A DNA stretch of 64,000 nucleotides, from positions 62,001 through 126,000 of the IMG/VR virus record IMGVR_UViG_3300027971_000028; one strand, 5' to 3'. The notes beneath the pieces were generated by a model, which did no database searches, was not told the DNA's origin, and worked only from the letters and a program-made list of their open reading frames with translations. Source of the DNA: a virus. Positions 41,430 to 50,927 of the stretch are shown one piece after another (within the stretch, counting starts at the first letter, position 1; every line of letters starts with the position of its first letter). The position numbers were made by a program, and so were the translations under genes.

Positions 41430-44104
41430 GGCTTTCTTCTCCGTATTCTTGGGTCTCCCATTGCTCCACCAGCAGACCCACCACCACTTGGGGTGCTAGG
41501 TGCACTTCTAGTACTGCTTACTGCGTTGGCTGCGACTCCTACTGCATTGATAGCAGCGTTACTAGCAATAATTGCTGATACAACCATTTTCTCTGACTCT
41601 TCTCTTTCTTCCTCGCTCATATCTGCTCCAATATTTAATACGGCCATAACTGCTTGACCTGGGTCATTAAATATTGCGCCAACAAATTCAGAAGGAGACT
41701 CCAACACCTGTAGCGCTGCAGCAACCTCTGCGATAATTATAACATCGTTACCATTTTCATCTTTTCTAACTTCTACAGGGGTAGTTGCTGGAAGATCCTC
41801 GTATGTTAATCCAGCATCTTGTATGTTTTCTTTAGTAACTGCTTCTCCCTCTGCTGCTGTAATTAATGCTTCTGCCACTAAATCTCTCTCTGCTTCTGTA
41901 AATGTCCCATCTTCAGTCAATGCTTCTGATAAGTTATTTACTTCAGAGTTTGTAATATCACCATCTGACATTAATGCATCTATGATCAACTCGGACTCGG
42001 CTGAAGATAGACCATTTTCAGATATAAGGCTATCTACTAGTGCAGTCATTTCTTGATTAGTAACTACTCCATCTGAGGTAAGTGCATCTATAACCAGTGC
42101 TGCCTCTATTGCAGTTATCCCGCCATCTGTTAAATTAGAAGCCAAGTCAGATATTTCACTCACTGAAATGACCCCGTCGGATATCAATGCTTCTAATACT
42201 GCTTCAGCATCTGATGCACTAACTGTTCCGCTATTAATCAAATCTTCAACAACATTTTGAACCTCTTCAGCAGTCATATCTGCTAGATCTGTAGGTACCT
42301 CATCTACTGGAATCTCTGTAGGAATCTCTGTAGGAATCTCTGTAGGAATCTCTGTAGGAATCTCTGTAGGAATCTCTGTAGGAATCTCTGTAGGAATCTC
42401 TGTAGGAATCTCTGTAGGAATCTCTGTAAACGGATTGTAGACTGGCTCATAGGTTGATCCACCAATATTTAAACTTGCACTAGAAAAAGGTATTGAAACT
42501 ATGATTTCTGAGTACTCACTTAATGGACCAGACCAGTTAGCAACTCTAACTGTGTAGGTAACACCTGGTGTTAAACCACTTAACTCGATGGATGCTGGAG
42601 CACCATCTGTATTTAATGTTTGACCAGCATATGGGTTTGCAGCGGTTAGATCTTGAGTAACAACTTGATAAAACCAAGTATTTGCCTCAAAACCAGTTGG
42701 CATTTCTGCCTCTATATACATAAATGTTCCAACTGCAGGTGCTGAAATTATTGGTGCTGGTGTAGGAATGTTGTTATTAATAGCAGATATTAGTTGACCT
42801 GATTTAGTGTTTAATGATGATTGAAGAGATGTTTTTGTTGACACCGCTGAATTCACGGTGTTAGTTAAAGATGTTGTATTGATTGCATTTATATTAGAAG
42901 TATTTGTAGTGTTTTGAGCAACTACTGGTGTAAGACTTTGATTTAGTTGAGCAATTGTTGCGTTTGCTGCGTCTACTGCTGCTTGAACTGTTTCTGTATT
43001 TGGATCTACATAAGGTGTAAAGGCAGGACCTTGGCTTATTTGTCCAGCAAACCCAGTGCCAACATTGGTGTCTGTAATGCTATTAATAGTTCCATTTGTA
43101 GTTTCTCTATAATTAAATCTTGCTTGATTGGGTATTGGTCCAATAGCAGTAACATTTGCTTGCCAAGCGCCGTTGACTGGATTTACATCAGCATTAAATC
43201 TTACTTGAGCCATTTGCGTAGAGGCATCTTGTTGCGGAAATGGACGAAGATCCCAAGCAATATCTAAACTTGTTCCAGTAGTTGCATAAGTAATTCCTGT
43301 TCCTGTACTCCAGGTTGTCCAGTCCCATCCTGCTATAGAGATAGAGGGTGCAGTGGGTGTGCTCCAGTAGTTGCTACCTTCATTTACTCCAAAGGTAATA
43401 GTTGCATTACTTCCAACATACACATTGTGGTAAAGCGTTCCGCCCATTAATAAATCAAATGGTAGGTTCATAATAACACCCACATCATCTACGTTAGATA
43501 AAACATTTGTACTCGTCCCAATAGTGGCTTGCAAACTATTAACTGCTGTTTGAGCATTATCAATTGCAATATTGGCTTGAGTTAACTCAGTTTGGGCAGT
43601 TGCTTGTGCTGTAGATGCTGCTGTTTTTGCTGTAGTAACTTGAGATATTTCAGTTTGTGCTGTGGTAACAGTAACACTGTCTATTGCTGTTTGAGCAGTT
43701 GTAACAGTTGCCTTAGCATCTTGAACTATTTGTGAACTTTGATCTATAGGAGTAGCAGTTAAATTTACAGCGTTTATTGTTGCTATTGCTGTATCTACCA
43801 AGGCTACACTTGTTTGCGCACTAGTTACTGATTGAGTAACTGTAGAAACTGCAGCCTGAGCCTGACTTAACTCAGTTTGGACATTTGTTACTACTGCTGT
43901 GGCTGTGTCTGTGGCTGCAACTGCTTGTTGAACTTCTGTAGTAGCAGTTGCAAGAGCCGTATTAACTGCCTGTTGAGCAGGGCTAACAACAACTTGTTCT
44001 TGGTTATCGGAAGCCTTGGCATGGTTTGGTGACATTATTGAAAAAACTGTAATGCATAGGCTTATCCCAAGAAACAATAAAAATCTGCGTTTAAAATTAA
44101 TCAA
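41426..44104 (-). CDS. Large secreted repeat protein
   Basis: 892 aa, TTG start at 44104 behind a GGGGGA RBS. Sec signal peptide (about 1-31). Ala/Thr/Val-rich coiled coil (about 35-200, 375-450), a beta domain (about 205-360; NVYVGSNATITFG) and an Fn3-like domain (about 455-550). Ten TEIP repeats (about 560-600) lead to about seven 18-20 residue repeats (SDGVITNQEM type) with EF-hand/dockerin-like Asp-Gly-Ile/Val. Tail is Gly/Pro/Arg. Could be a virion-surface or host-surface protein. Confidence 0.7.
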   Translation of the reverse strand: MINFKRRFLLFLGISLCITVFSIMSPNHAKASDNQEQVVVSPAQQAVNTALATATTEVQQAVAATDTATAVVTNVQTELSQAQAAVSTVTQSVTSAQTSVALVDTAIATINAVNLTATPIDQSSQIVQDAKATVTTAQTAIDSVTVTTAQTEISQVTTAKTAASTAQATAQTELTQANIAIDNAQTAVNSLQATIGTSTNVLSNVDDVGVIMNLPFDLLMGGTLYHNVYVGSNATITFGVNEGSNYWSTPTAPSISIAGWDWTTWSTGTGITYATTGTSLDIAWDLRPFPQQDASTQMAQVRFNADVNPVNGAWQANVTAIGPIPNQARFNYRETTNGTINSITDTNVGTGFAGQISQGPAFTPYVDPNTETVQAAVDAANATIAQLNQSLTPVVAQNTTNTSNINAINTTSLTNTVNSAVSTKTSLQSSLNTKSGQLISAINNNIPTPAPIISAPAVGTFMYIEAEMPTGFEANTWFYQVVTQDLTAANPYAGQTLNTDGAPASIELSGLTPGVTYTVRVANWSGPLSEYSEIIVSIPFSSASLNIGGSTYEPVYNPFTEIPTEIPTEIPTEIPTEIPTEIPTEIPTEIPTEIPTEIPVDEVPTDLADMTAEEVQNVVEDLINSGTVSASDAEAVLEALISDGVISVSEISDLASNLTDGGITAIEAALVIDALTSDGVVTNQEMTALVDSLISENGLSSAESELIIDALMSDGDITNSEVNNLSEALTEDGTFTEAERDLVAEALITAAEGEAVTKENIQDAGLTYEDLPATTPVEVRKDENGNDVIIIAEVAAALQVLESPSEFVGAIFNDPGQAVMAVLNIGADMSEEEREESEKMVVSAIIASNAAINAVGVAANAVSSTRSAPSTPSGGGSAGGAMGDPRIRRRKP
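42309..42428. repeat. Ten 12-bp tandem repeats
   Basis: Ten almost perfect copies of a 12-bp unit (aatctctgtagg on the plus strand), coding TEIP on the minus strand. The copies are nearly identical, which suggests recent slippage; copy number may vary. Confidence 0.9.
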
Positions 44105-44139
44105 TCAGCGTCCCCCAGGGGTAGGGTTTTATATCTTAT

Positions 44140-44175
44140 TAATTTAGTTTTTTACTAAATTATCCCTTAATTATA
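44140..44175 (-). promoter_or_regulatory. -10 box and leader hairpin for the secreted protein
   Basis: TATAAT on the minus strand at 44170-44175, followed by a perfect 9-bp hairpin (44140-44148 with 44154-44162). A CCCCAGGGG palindrome nearer the start could pair with the RBS. No -35 is clear. Confidence 0.5.
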
Positions 44176-44186
44176 CTTTATTTTGT

Positions 44187-44837
44187 TTATTTCCTTAAAT
44201 AAATATGTCGTACAGTTGATGGATACCACTTAACTCCGCCTAAAACTGTATTTATTCCTTCGCTGTTAAGTTTTTCTGCTATTGCTTTATAAGAAAGACC
44301 TAAAGTTCTCTCAGATAATATTCTCTCTGATATTGATTTTTCAACTAAAGGCAGTGGTCCTAAGTCAACTCCCCATACTTTTTTATTATCACGTCTATCT
44401 TGATGAACATCTTTTTGGCGAAGTGAAATCATTCCTCTTTCCATCTCTGCCATGGCACTCATTATGGTTACTACAAACCGTCCCTGGTAGGTAGCAGTAT
44501 CTAAACCAAGATCAAGAAGTGCTAGACGCCATCCGTATTTATGTGAACGATCAACAATGCTAAGAAAGTCTCTAGTAGAACGAGCAAGTCTGTCAAGACG
44601 TGTGACGAACAAAGCCTCTGCTTCACCTTTATCAAGACTCTCTAATGCAGCAGTTAATACAGGTCGCCCAGTTATGTTCTTACCTGAACGACCCTCTTCA
44701 CGAAGCATTTCTACTTCATACCCCTGAGACTCCGCTGCATACTTAAGTTGCTTTTCTTGGGCATCTAGACTCACCCCATCGTCAACCTGCATCTGAGTAG
44801 ATACTCTTGCATAGCAATAGGCTATTTTTTTATCCAC
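44187..44837 (-). CDS. Serine recombinase (resolvase/invertase type)
   Basis: 216 aa. Catalytic domain with the nucleophile in ARVSTQ (Ser about residue 13), REEGRSGK, RLDRLARS (about 79-86) and helix E region (AMAEMERGMISLRQ). C-terminal HTH (YKAIAEKLNSEGI). Close in size to Tn3 resolvases and Gin/Hin invertases, far smaller than large phage integrases. Inverted tail-gene copies flank it on both sides. Could flip or resolve cassettes. Confidence 0.88.
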   Translation of the reverse strand: MDKKIAYCYARVSTQMQVDDGVSLDAQEKQLKYAAESQGYEVEMLREEGRSGKNITGRPVLTAALESLDKGEAEALFVTRLDRLARSTRDFLSIVDRSHKYGWRLALLDLGLDTATYQGRFVVTIMSAMAEMERGMISLRQKDVHQDRRDNKKVWGVDLGPLPLVEKSISERILSERTLGLSYKAIAEKLNSEGINTVLGGVKWYPSTVRHIYLRK

Positions 44838-45070
44838 TAGGAGATTTCCTGATATCTATATATTTGTTTAAATAACAGCCCAACTGCTAACAGATCATCT
44901 AATTGACCTATAACTGGAATAAAATCTGGTATTAGATCAATTGGAGACACTATATACAAAAGTAAAACTATTATGGATAGTTTTCCTTTTAGTGGAGTTT
45001 TTGAGGATTTAACCACTTTTATAATATCTTTAATATTTAAAGGTAGTTTTTTAAACAAACTATTCTTCAT
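44837..45070 (-). CDS. DUF1232 (YkvA-like) membrane protein
   Basis: 77 aa. YIVSPIDLIPDFIPV (about 38-52), the DUF1232 core, flanked by hydrophobic stretches; N-terminal part basic. Function unknown in any host. Overlaps 44837 start and 45060 by few bases. Confidence 0.75.
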   Translation of the reverse strand: MKNSLFKKLPLNIKDIIKVVKSSKTPLKGKLSIIVLLLYIVSPIDLIPDFIPVIGQLDDLLAVGLLFKQIYRYQEIS

Positions 45071-45302
45071 CCTTTACTACTCTAAGATTCTTAGTTTTAT
45101 TAAGATCTTTCATTAGTTTTTGATAAGTATCATCAAGTTTGCCTTTTTTAGGTTTTTTAATAAAAAAGCCAAGAAATGCTTTAATTAGAGAATATACAAT
45201 TGCTAAGCCAAAAAGTACTACTAAAACAACTAACCCCCAGCCAACAATTGCTACCAGCATTTGAAATGCTATTTCGAAGGGTTGTTTCCAGTCTACGCTC
45301 AT
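45060..45302 (-). CDS. Small membrane protein
   Basis: 80 aa from ATG 45302 (RBS gaggcag; the longer ORF to 45332 is less likely). One long hydrophobic segment (about 15-50) and a basic C-end. Overlaps the DUF1232 gene by 11 bases, so they are one unit. Confidence 0.6.
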   Translation of the reverse strand: MSVDWKQPFEIAFQMLVAIVGWGLVVLVVLFGLAIVYSLIKAFLGFFIKKPKKGKLDDTYQKLMKDLNKTKNLRVVKDEE

Positions 45303-45444
45303 TACTGCCTCTTTTCTGGGGATTTTCCCCACAAAAAGACTATATCACATACAGACTTAGACTTAAAACTGTACGTCTTATGCCTTCCCTTAGAGGGATT
45401 TCATAAGTGTCACATTGGACGATTTTGAAGCGTTTTACGCTTGT

Positions 45445-47199
45445 TTAGACTGCGTACCTTATTATAACGATACCTGAACCGCCTGCTGCACCTGCACAGC
45501 CATTACCTGAGCCAGCACCACCGCCACCACCAGTATTTGGTAATCCTGGCTCCGCATAACTTTCAGCATTAGCATTAAATACAGCATCACCACCGCCGCC
45601 ATTACCACCAGCACCTTGATTAGTTTTGTTTGGACCTCCAGTAGATGTTCCTGAGGCTCCACCGCCACCACCAGCGTACCAATAGGTTCCACTTACATTT
45701 TCGCCAGTTCCAGTCGCAACGCCCCAACTTGAGTATGCAGATGAACCAGCACCGCCATTACCACCTGCAGTACCTGTTGAAGCTTGTCCAACTCCTCCAG
45801 CTCCACCGCCGCCACCTGCTCTATCTACTTGATTACCACCAGCGCCACCAGCATAACCTTCTACCGGTGAATAACCGCCCGCGTTGCCACTTCCTCCAGT
45901 TCCAGAAATTCCATTTGCTCCACCACCTGAGCCACCTGAGCGACCTGAACCAGCACCATAAGAAGCAGCACCACCTCCACCAGTTGTACTTATTGTAGAA
46001 AATCCTGAGCCAGCAATAGAAGATGTAGTACCATCTCCTGCTTGTTGTCCATCAGTGTTGTTTCCAGCACCACCAGCGCCAACAGTAATTGTATAAGCAG
46101 TAGCGTTGTTGAATGACTGAGAAGTTAGTCCTCTAAGACCACCTGCTCCACCTCCACCACCAGTTCTTCCACCACCTCCGCCTCCTGCAATTACAAGAAC
46201 TTCTGCTCCTGTTATGTTTTGACTTGGAGTAAATGTTTCTGACTTAGAAAAATAATGATACCAATAAGTACCATCTACACTAATTGAGCCACCCGTGGCT
46301 TTTGGAGAATTAGTTGCTGAAGCTGCAGACAAAATTCCTGTCGATGTGAATGTGTGAATTGTCTTGCCGTCTTGTGAAGTTACAGTTCCACCAGTTCTTA
46401 CTTGTGGGCCTGCATAACTAATAATTACTAAACCTGAGCCACCACTTCCTCCGGTATAACTAGCACCATACTCACCGCCACCTCCGCCTCCACCGCGATT
46501 TTCAGTGCCTGATGTAGGAACATTACCAGTACTACCACCACTTCCACCGCCACCAGTACCACCAGCACCTCCACTTTGTCCATTGCTACTTCCACCACCT
46601 CCGCCACCTGCGTAGGTAATTGATGAACCACTAATTGAAACTGCTACACCTGCGCCACCAGGAGCGCCTGCACCACTAATTTGTGTGCCAGCTGCCCCTG
46701 CTCCTCCGCCAGAGCCGCCGCCGTAAGCAATATTGTAACTTCCTGCGTAAGAGCTACCTCCGTTATATCCTTGATTAGCTACTCCAAAACCATACCTGCC
46801 ATAACGAGCATGAGTAGCACCACCACCACTACCTCCGTGCATTGTGCCATTAACATCTACATCATTACCAACAGCGCCACCGCCGCCGCCACCGCCATAA
46901 GCAACAATGTTAGCGAATGATGAGTTTTCCCCTACAAAACCATTTCTGCTACCAGTACTAGCACCGGCGCCACCTGCACCTACTACTACAAGATAATTAA
47001 CATTGTTCAAAATATCTATTTTTGACTCTAAAGAACCGCCACCACCGCTTGCAGTTACAGTTGAACGTAAACCACCAGCACCTCCGCCACCTGCGGCGTT
47101 ATGCCCACCGCCACCTCCGCCTGCAACAACAAGGTAGTCAACAGAGACAGATAAAAATGATTTAGTATTTTGAGATGCTGCTGTTCCTAGAATTGGCAT
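45445..47199 (-). CDS. Double polyglycine tail adhesin
   Basis: 584 aa. MPILGTAASQNTKSFL start, glycine-rich domains about 20-265 (end GSGLVIISY) and 320-584 (end GGSGIVIIRY), separated by a beta hairpin (GTYWYHYFSKSETF). Same build as 37406 and 47654. Under promoter copy 3. Confidence 0.8.
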   Translation of the reverse strand: MPILGTAASQNTKSFLSVSVDYLVVAGGGGGGHNAAGGGGAGGLRSTVTASGGGGSLESKIDILNNVNYLVVVGAGGAGASTGSRNGFVGENSSFANIVAYGGGGGGGAVGNDVDVNGTMHGGSGGGATHARYGRYGFGVANQGYNGGSSYAGSYNIAYGGGSGGGAGAAGTQISGAGAPGGAGVAVSISGSSITYAGGGGGGSSNGQSGGAGGTGGGGSGGSTGNVPTSGTENRGGGGGGGEYGASYTGGSGGSGLVIISYAGPQVRTGGTVTSQDGKTIHTFTSTGILSAASATNSPKATGGSISVDGTYWYHYFSKSETFTPSQNITGAEVLVIAGGGGGGRTGGGGGAGGLRGLTSQSFNNATAYTITVGAGGAGNNTDGQQAGDGTTSSIAGSGFSTISTTGGGGAASYGAGSGRSGGSGGGANGISGTGGSGNAGGYSPVEGYAGGAGGNQVDRAGGGGGAGGVGQASTGTAGGNGGAGSSAYSSWGVATGTGENVSGTYWYAGGGGGASGTSTGGPNKTNQGAGGNGGGGDAVFNANAESYAEPGLPNTGGGGGAGSGNGCAGAAGGSGIVIIRYAV

Positions 47200-47218
47200 A
47201 TTACTCCTTAAAGATAGT

Positions 47219-47267
47219 TAATTATACCTTGATTTTAAAAACTCGTTTTTTCGCGCTCTCGTTCCGT
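47219..47267 (-). promoter_or_regulatory. Repeated tail promoter element, copy 3
   Basis: Minus strand: ACGGAACGAGAGCGCG, AAAAAAC, AT stretch, TATAAT at 47221-47226; spacer 25 bases, one more than most copies. Drives 45445. Confidence 0.8.
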
Positions 47268-47345
47268 TAAAAGAAAAAGAGGAGGCAGCAGGGTTTAGGA
47301 GGGAAGGATTAGGAAGGAGTAGGGATTGAGGGGGGAGGTTTTTTG
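47268..47345 (-). promoter_or_regulatory. C/T-rich, G-poor tract upstream of promoter copy 3
   Basis: On the transcribed (minus) sense this is an almost pure pyrimidine, C-rich stretch that also codes the last residues of 47295. Similar tracts sit before the other copies: about 35872-35909, 49354-49389, 50345-50420, 54060-54110, 55114-55138, 56814-56855 and 57230-57275. Possible Rho-loading site. Confidence 0.4.
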
Positions 47346-47654
47346 TTTGGTTTTTTTAAGGAGTGTGTTGTAGTAATCAACCAGCGTTGTGATTTTCTCA
47401 TTTGCTCTATCTACATCTCGCTTGTGAGCATCTTGCTCACGGATTAGTTGAAGAGAGTTACTAGCAATAATATCGCTGGTGTATTTAATGCAGTAGTTAG
47501 ATTGACCGATGGTCATCTTTCTTTGGTCAGCAAGATTTGAAGATTGAACTAGCAAGGCTGTTATTAGAAGAACTATAAATATAGATAAAGCCTGAATTGT
47601 TATTTTTGGGTTTATACTAATTCTTTTAGACTTTTGTTTATCTACTGATGGCAT
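47295..47654 (-). CDS. Small membrane protein after adhesin
   Basis: 119 aa. Basic start, one membrane segment (about 22-40, ALSIFIVLLITALLV) and a coiled-coil region (about 65-110). TAATG coupling with the adhesin 47654. Counterpart of 39119. Its last residues are coded in the C/T-rich tract. Confidence 0.6.
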   Translation of the reverse strand: MPSVDKQKSKRISINPKITIQALSIFIVLLITALLVQSSNLADQRKMTIGQSNYCIKYTSDIIASNSLQLIREQDAHKRDVDRANEKITTLVDYYNTLLKKTKQKTSPLNPYSFLILPS

Positions 47655-49285
47655 TAGACTGCGTACCTTACGATCACGATTCCTGAGCCACCAGCACCAC
47701 CTGCACCGCCGTCGCCACCACCTCCACCACCGCCACCGCCACGATTTGCTGTGCCGTTGCTTCCAGTTTGTCCACCGTTGCCGCTATTACCACTGCCAGC
47801 GCTACCTGGCGTTACGCCGTAACTACCACCACCTCCGCCGCCGCCTCCAGCATATGTAATTGACGAACCACTAATGCTATTTGATAAACCATTACCACCA
47901 TTGCCTGAATAGGAACCAGAACCTCCACCACCTGCTGCACCTGCACCACCACCACCGCCAGCAGATGTACCAATACCTTGACCACCATTATTTCCTTGAC
48001 CACTTGGCGAGGCTAAACCTAAATTAGAATTGCCACCACCCCAGCCTCCTCCACCACCAGAGCCACCGTTATTTGCACCGCCGCCAGGTCCAGACCCACC
48101 ACCACCACCTGTAGATGTAACTGTTGAAAATATAGAATTACTGCCACTTGATCCATTACCATAACTACCGACGCCGCCACCCGATCCACCAGCACCAACT
48201 GTTACTGTGTAGGCCTGTGCAGTTAAAGATAATTGAGAACCACCAATAGAAGTTCTATATCCACCTGCTCCTCCTCCGCCACCATTACTTCCACCTCCTC
48301 CACCTCCAGCAACTACTAAGTAGTCAGCATATAATGCTTCAGTTGGGGTAAATGAGAATGTTCCTGTTGATAAAAATGTATGAACAAAATAATTAGTTCC
48401 ACCAGATGAGTAAAAACTAATATCTCCACCTGTTGCTTTAGCAAGAGCAGTAATAAAATTACCTGAGGATGTAAATGTATGAATTGTATTTCCACCAGAT
48501 GTTGTGACTGTTCCGCCAGTTGCTTTTTGCTCAGTGCCTGCGTAGCGAGCAATTACAATTCCTGAGCCGCCTGCGCCCCCGGCGGGAGAACCACTTTGTG
48601 AACTATTACCACCGCCACCTCCGCCAGTATTTGCAGTTCCAGAACTACTTGGAGCATTGCCACCTCCACCTAAGCCACCAACTCCGTTAAGTCCATTTTG
48701 TCCTCCACCGCCACCACCCGCGTAGTAAGAAGATGAACCTGTTATTGAGTTTGCTTTACCAATTCCTCCGTTAGGTGCATTACTTCCAGTAGAAGTTACT
48801 CCTGCAGCACCTGCTCCGCCGCCGCCACCACCTGCACCACCACCAGTTCTACCATTACCACCTACATTACCAAAACCTAAACCTGAATATGTATTTTGAG
48901 TTGTTGCACCGCCGCCGCCAACACCACCATACTCACCGCCGCCTCCGCCTGAACCACCAGAAATACCGTTTACTCCACCGCCACTCCAAGTACCTCCACC
49001 GCCACCACCAGTTGCAGTATAAATTGAACCAAATGTTGAATCAATTCCACTATTCCCCCTATCTCCATTACCTACACCACCAGCGCCACCAGCGCCTACG
49101 CTTATTGAATAACTTGTTAAGAAATCTAATCCATATTCAGTAGAGTAAACATATCCACCTGCTCCTCCTCCGCCGCCGTTATACCATGCACCTCCACCGC
49201 CACCACCTGCAACTACAAGTAAATCAACTTTTAGATTAAGAAAAGATTTACTGTTTTGTGAGGCTTGCGTTCCTAGAATTGGCAT
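47654..49285 (-). CDS. Double polyglycine tail adhesin
   Basis: 543 aa. MPILGTQASQNSKSFL start. Two glycine-rich domains (about 20-250, end GSGIVIARY; 310-543, end GGSGIVIVRY). The first 30 bases of the gene are almost identical to those of 37406 on the other strand. Under promoter copy 4. Confidence 0.8.
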   Translation of the reverse strand: MPILGTQASQNSKSFLNLKVDLLVVAGGGGGGAWYNGGGGGAGGYVYSTEYGLDFLTSYSISVGAGGAGGVGNGDRGNSGIDSTFGSIYTATGGGGGGTWSGGGVNGISGGSGGGGGEYGGVGGGGATTQNTYSGLGFGNVGGNGRTGGGAGGGGGGAGAAGVTSTGSNAPNGGIGKANSITGSSSYYAGGGGGGQNGLNGVGGLGGGGNAPSSSGTANTGGGGGGNSSQSGSPAGGAGGSGIVIARYAGTEQKATGGTVTTSGGNTIHTFTSSGNFITALAKATGGDISFYSSGGTNYFVHTFLSTGTFSFTPTEALYADYLVVAGGGGGGSNGGGGGAGGYRTSIGGSQLSLTAQAYTVTVGAGGSGGGVGSYGNGSSGSNSIFSTVTSTGGGGGSGPGGGANNGGSGGGGGWGGGNSNLGLASPSGQGNNGGQGIGTSAGGGGGAGAAGGGGSGSYSGNGGNGLSNSISGSSITYAGGGGGGGGSYGVTPGSAGSGNSGNGGQTGSNGTANRGGGGGGGGGDGGAGGAGGSGIVIVRYAV

Positions 49286-49305
49286 GAAACTCCTTTAATT
49301 ATGCT

Positions 49306-49353
49306 TAATTATATCGCAGTTTGAAAACTCGTTTTTTCGCGCTCTCGTTCCGT
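49306..49353 (-). promoter_or_regulatory. Repeated tail promoter element, copy 4
   Basis: Minus strand: ACGGAACGAGAGCGCG, AAAAAAC, AT stretch, TATAAT at 49308-49313; 24-base spacing. Drives 47654 and 47295. Confidence 0.8.
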
Positions 49354-49389
49354 TATAGGAGGAAGAGGCAAAGATAAAAAGGGGGAGGG

Positions 49390-50274
49390 TTAAAAGGTTA
49401 TGGTTCCTGTAGCGTTAAATTGGTAGTAAACATAATTACCATAACTACCAGATACTGGATCACCAGATGTAGACACTGCTGCTCTTGAAGTACGAATAAT
49501 TACTACACCACTACCTCCGCCACCACTTGCTGGACCGCAGTAATGCAAACCATTTCCACCGCCGCCAGTATTCGCTGTGCCACCGCCGCCATCATAAGTA
49601 TCACCAGTAGGAGAGTTTTGAGCGCTTCCTCCGCCGCCGCCTGCTCTACCAACAGATGTTCCAGTTATAGATGATGAAACACCTACTCCACCATCGCCAC
49701 CTTTATTGGTTCCAGAACTACCTCCAGTAGCGTTACCTCCCACTCCACCTGCTCCACCTCCGCCACCTTGATTATAATTACCAAAAGGATTGACTGGGTT
49801 TCCACCATTTGTATTTGTACCACCACCATAACCTTGTCCTGAAGTACCAGCGCCACCTGAATAAGTTCCAGATGTACCACCTGCGGCACCGCTACCTGAA
49901 CCACCAGTAAAACCAGCACCAACAGCAACTGAACTACTTCTACCTCTAGCGCCACCAAGTGATGTTATGGTTGTTATACCAGAGCCAGAAAAAGATGAAT
50001 TATTACCTTGAGTACCATTACTAGTCATTGTGCTAGTCCCACCAGCGCCAACTGTTGCTGTATAAGTAACTCCTGCAATTAAAGTTATCATTGATTCAGC
50101 ACCTGCGCCACCACCACTTGATTCACCAACTACTGAAGATCTATAGCCACCTGCTCCAGCGCCAGCGCCACCGCAAAAACCACCGCCTCCTCCGCCTGCA
50201 ATAACAATGTATTCAACTTGGACATCTAGAAATGATTTGCTGTTTTGTGAAGCGGAAGTTCCAAGAAGAGGCAT
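49390..50274 (-). CDS. Polyglycine tail adhesin
   Basis: 294 aa. MPLLGTSASQNSKSFL start, one glycine-rich domain (about 20-268, end SGVVIIRT) and a short beta C-end (GNYVYYQFNATGTI). Single-domain relative of 47654. Under promoter copy 5. Confidence 0.8.
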   Translation of the reverse strand: MPLLGTSASQNSKSFLDVQVEYIVIAGGGGGGFCGGAGAGAGGYRSSVVGESSGGGAGAESMITLIAGVTYTATVGAGGTSTMTSNGTQGNNSSFSGSGITTITSLGGARGRSSSVAVGAGFTGGSGSGAAGGTSGTYSGGAGTSGQGYGGGTNTNGGNPVNPFGNYNQGGGGGAGGVGGNATGGSSGTNKGGDGGVGVSSSITGTSVGRAGGGGGSAQNSPTGDTYDGGGGTANTGGGGNGLHYCGPASGGGGSGVVIIRTSRAAVSTSGDPVSGSYGNYVYYQFNATGTITF

Positions 50275-50296
50275 TTAAATCCTTTGTTTAGATAGT

Positions 50297-50344
50297 TAAT
50301 TATACCTTGCTTTAAAAACGTGTTTCTTCGCGCTCTCATTCCGT
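50297..50344 (-). promoter_or_regulatory. Repeated tail promoter element, copy 5
   Basis: Minus strand: ACGGAATGAGAGCGCG, AAGAAAC, AT stretch, TATAAT at 50299-50304; 24-base spacing. Very close to copy 1. Confidence 0.8.
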
Positions 50345-50345
50345 A

Positions 50346-50585
50346 CTAAGAAAGAGAATCGGGATAATTTTCAGGGTTATCGATAATTAAAAGGTTAGGA
50401 AGGTTGGGAGGGATGGAGTGTCCAATTTTTTTGTGGGCGCTAAGGTGGTCAATCATTTCTTGCGTTGACTCTGCACAGAAGGAAGCCTCTAACTCGTCAC
50501 CAAAATAACACATTGCGCACACTACGCCGCGACCAGGAATTGAATACACGTAAACATCCGACTCGCTGAACTTAGAATAAATCAT
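50346..50585 (-). CDS. Hypothetical protein with possible zinc site
   Basis: 79 aa. CAMCYF near residue 23 and HLSAHKKIGH near residue 47 could form a C2H2-like zinc site. Ends in the C/T-rich tract. The ATG is 7 bases after an extended -10 box, so the message is probably leaderless. Confidence 0.6.
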   Translation of the reverse strand: MIYSKFSESDVYVYSIPGRGVVCAMCYFGDELEASFCAESTQEMIDHLSAHKKIGHSIPPNLPNLLIIDNPENYPDSLS

Positions 50586-50591
50586 ATGCTT

Positions 50592-50608
50592 ATTATATCA
50601 GTTAAGAT
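50592..50608. promoter_or_regulatory. Overlapping divergent -10 boxes
   Basis: TGATATAAT on the minus strand (TATAAT at 50592-50597) and TAAGAT on the plus strand (50603-50608). Each lies 7-8 bases before a start codon (50585 minus, 50616 plus), as for leaderless messages. Confidence 0.45.
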
Positions 50609-50615
50609 TTCTAGC

Positions 50616-50927
50616 ATGGATGAGATGGAAGACTTTGAGTATTGGTCGGATGATGAAAACGATGCATTTATAGAGCACTTGATTGAGGCTGGGGTTTTGA
50701 TAGAAGATGGATTTGATGAAGATGGGGAAGTAACTTACACATATAACTTCGAATTAATGAAAGTTTTAATGCCAGCTATGTATGATGAAATTATGATTGG
50801 TTTAAATGATAATTTAGTTGCGCTATATGAAATGGGTTTTATAAAGATTGAATACAACGAAGATCTTAAAGCAGTCTTCTCTGCTACTGAAAAGGGAATG
50901 ATGTACTTTAAAAGTGAAGGTTATTAA
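50616..50927 (+). CDS. Small acidic hypothetical protein
   Basis: 103 aa from ATG 50616; the longer ORF from 50586 would run into the divergent promoter. Acidic (DFEYWSDDEND), wHTH-like order (NLVALYEMGFIKIEYNED) at the C-end, but no firm family. Followed at once by the 50928 gene. Confidence 0.55.
   Translation: MDEMEDFEYWSDDENDAFIEHLIEAGVLIEDGFDEDGEVTYTYNFELMKVLMPAMYDEIMIGLNDNLVALYEMGFIKIEYNEDLKAVFSATEKGMMYFKSEGY

Noticed and set aside
44187-44837. Phage integrase
   Set aside because: Too short for a large serine integrase and no attP-like site seen; resolvase/invertase type is preferred.
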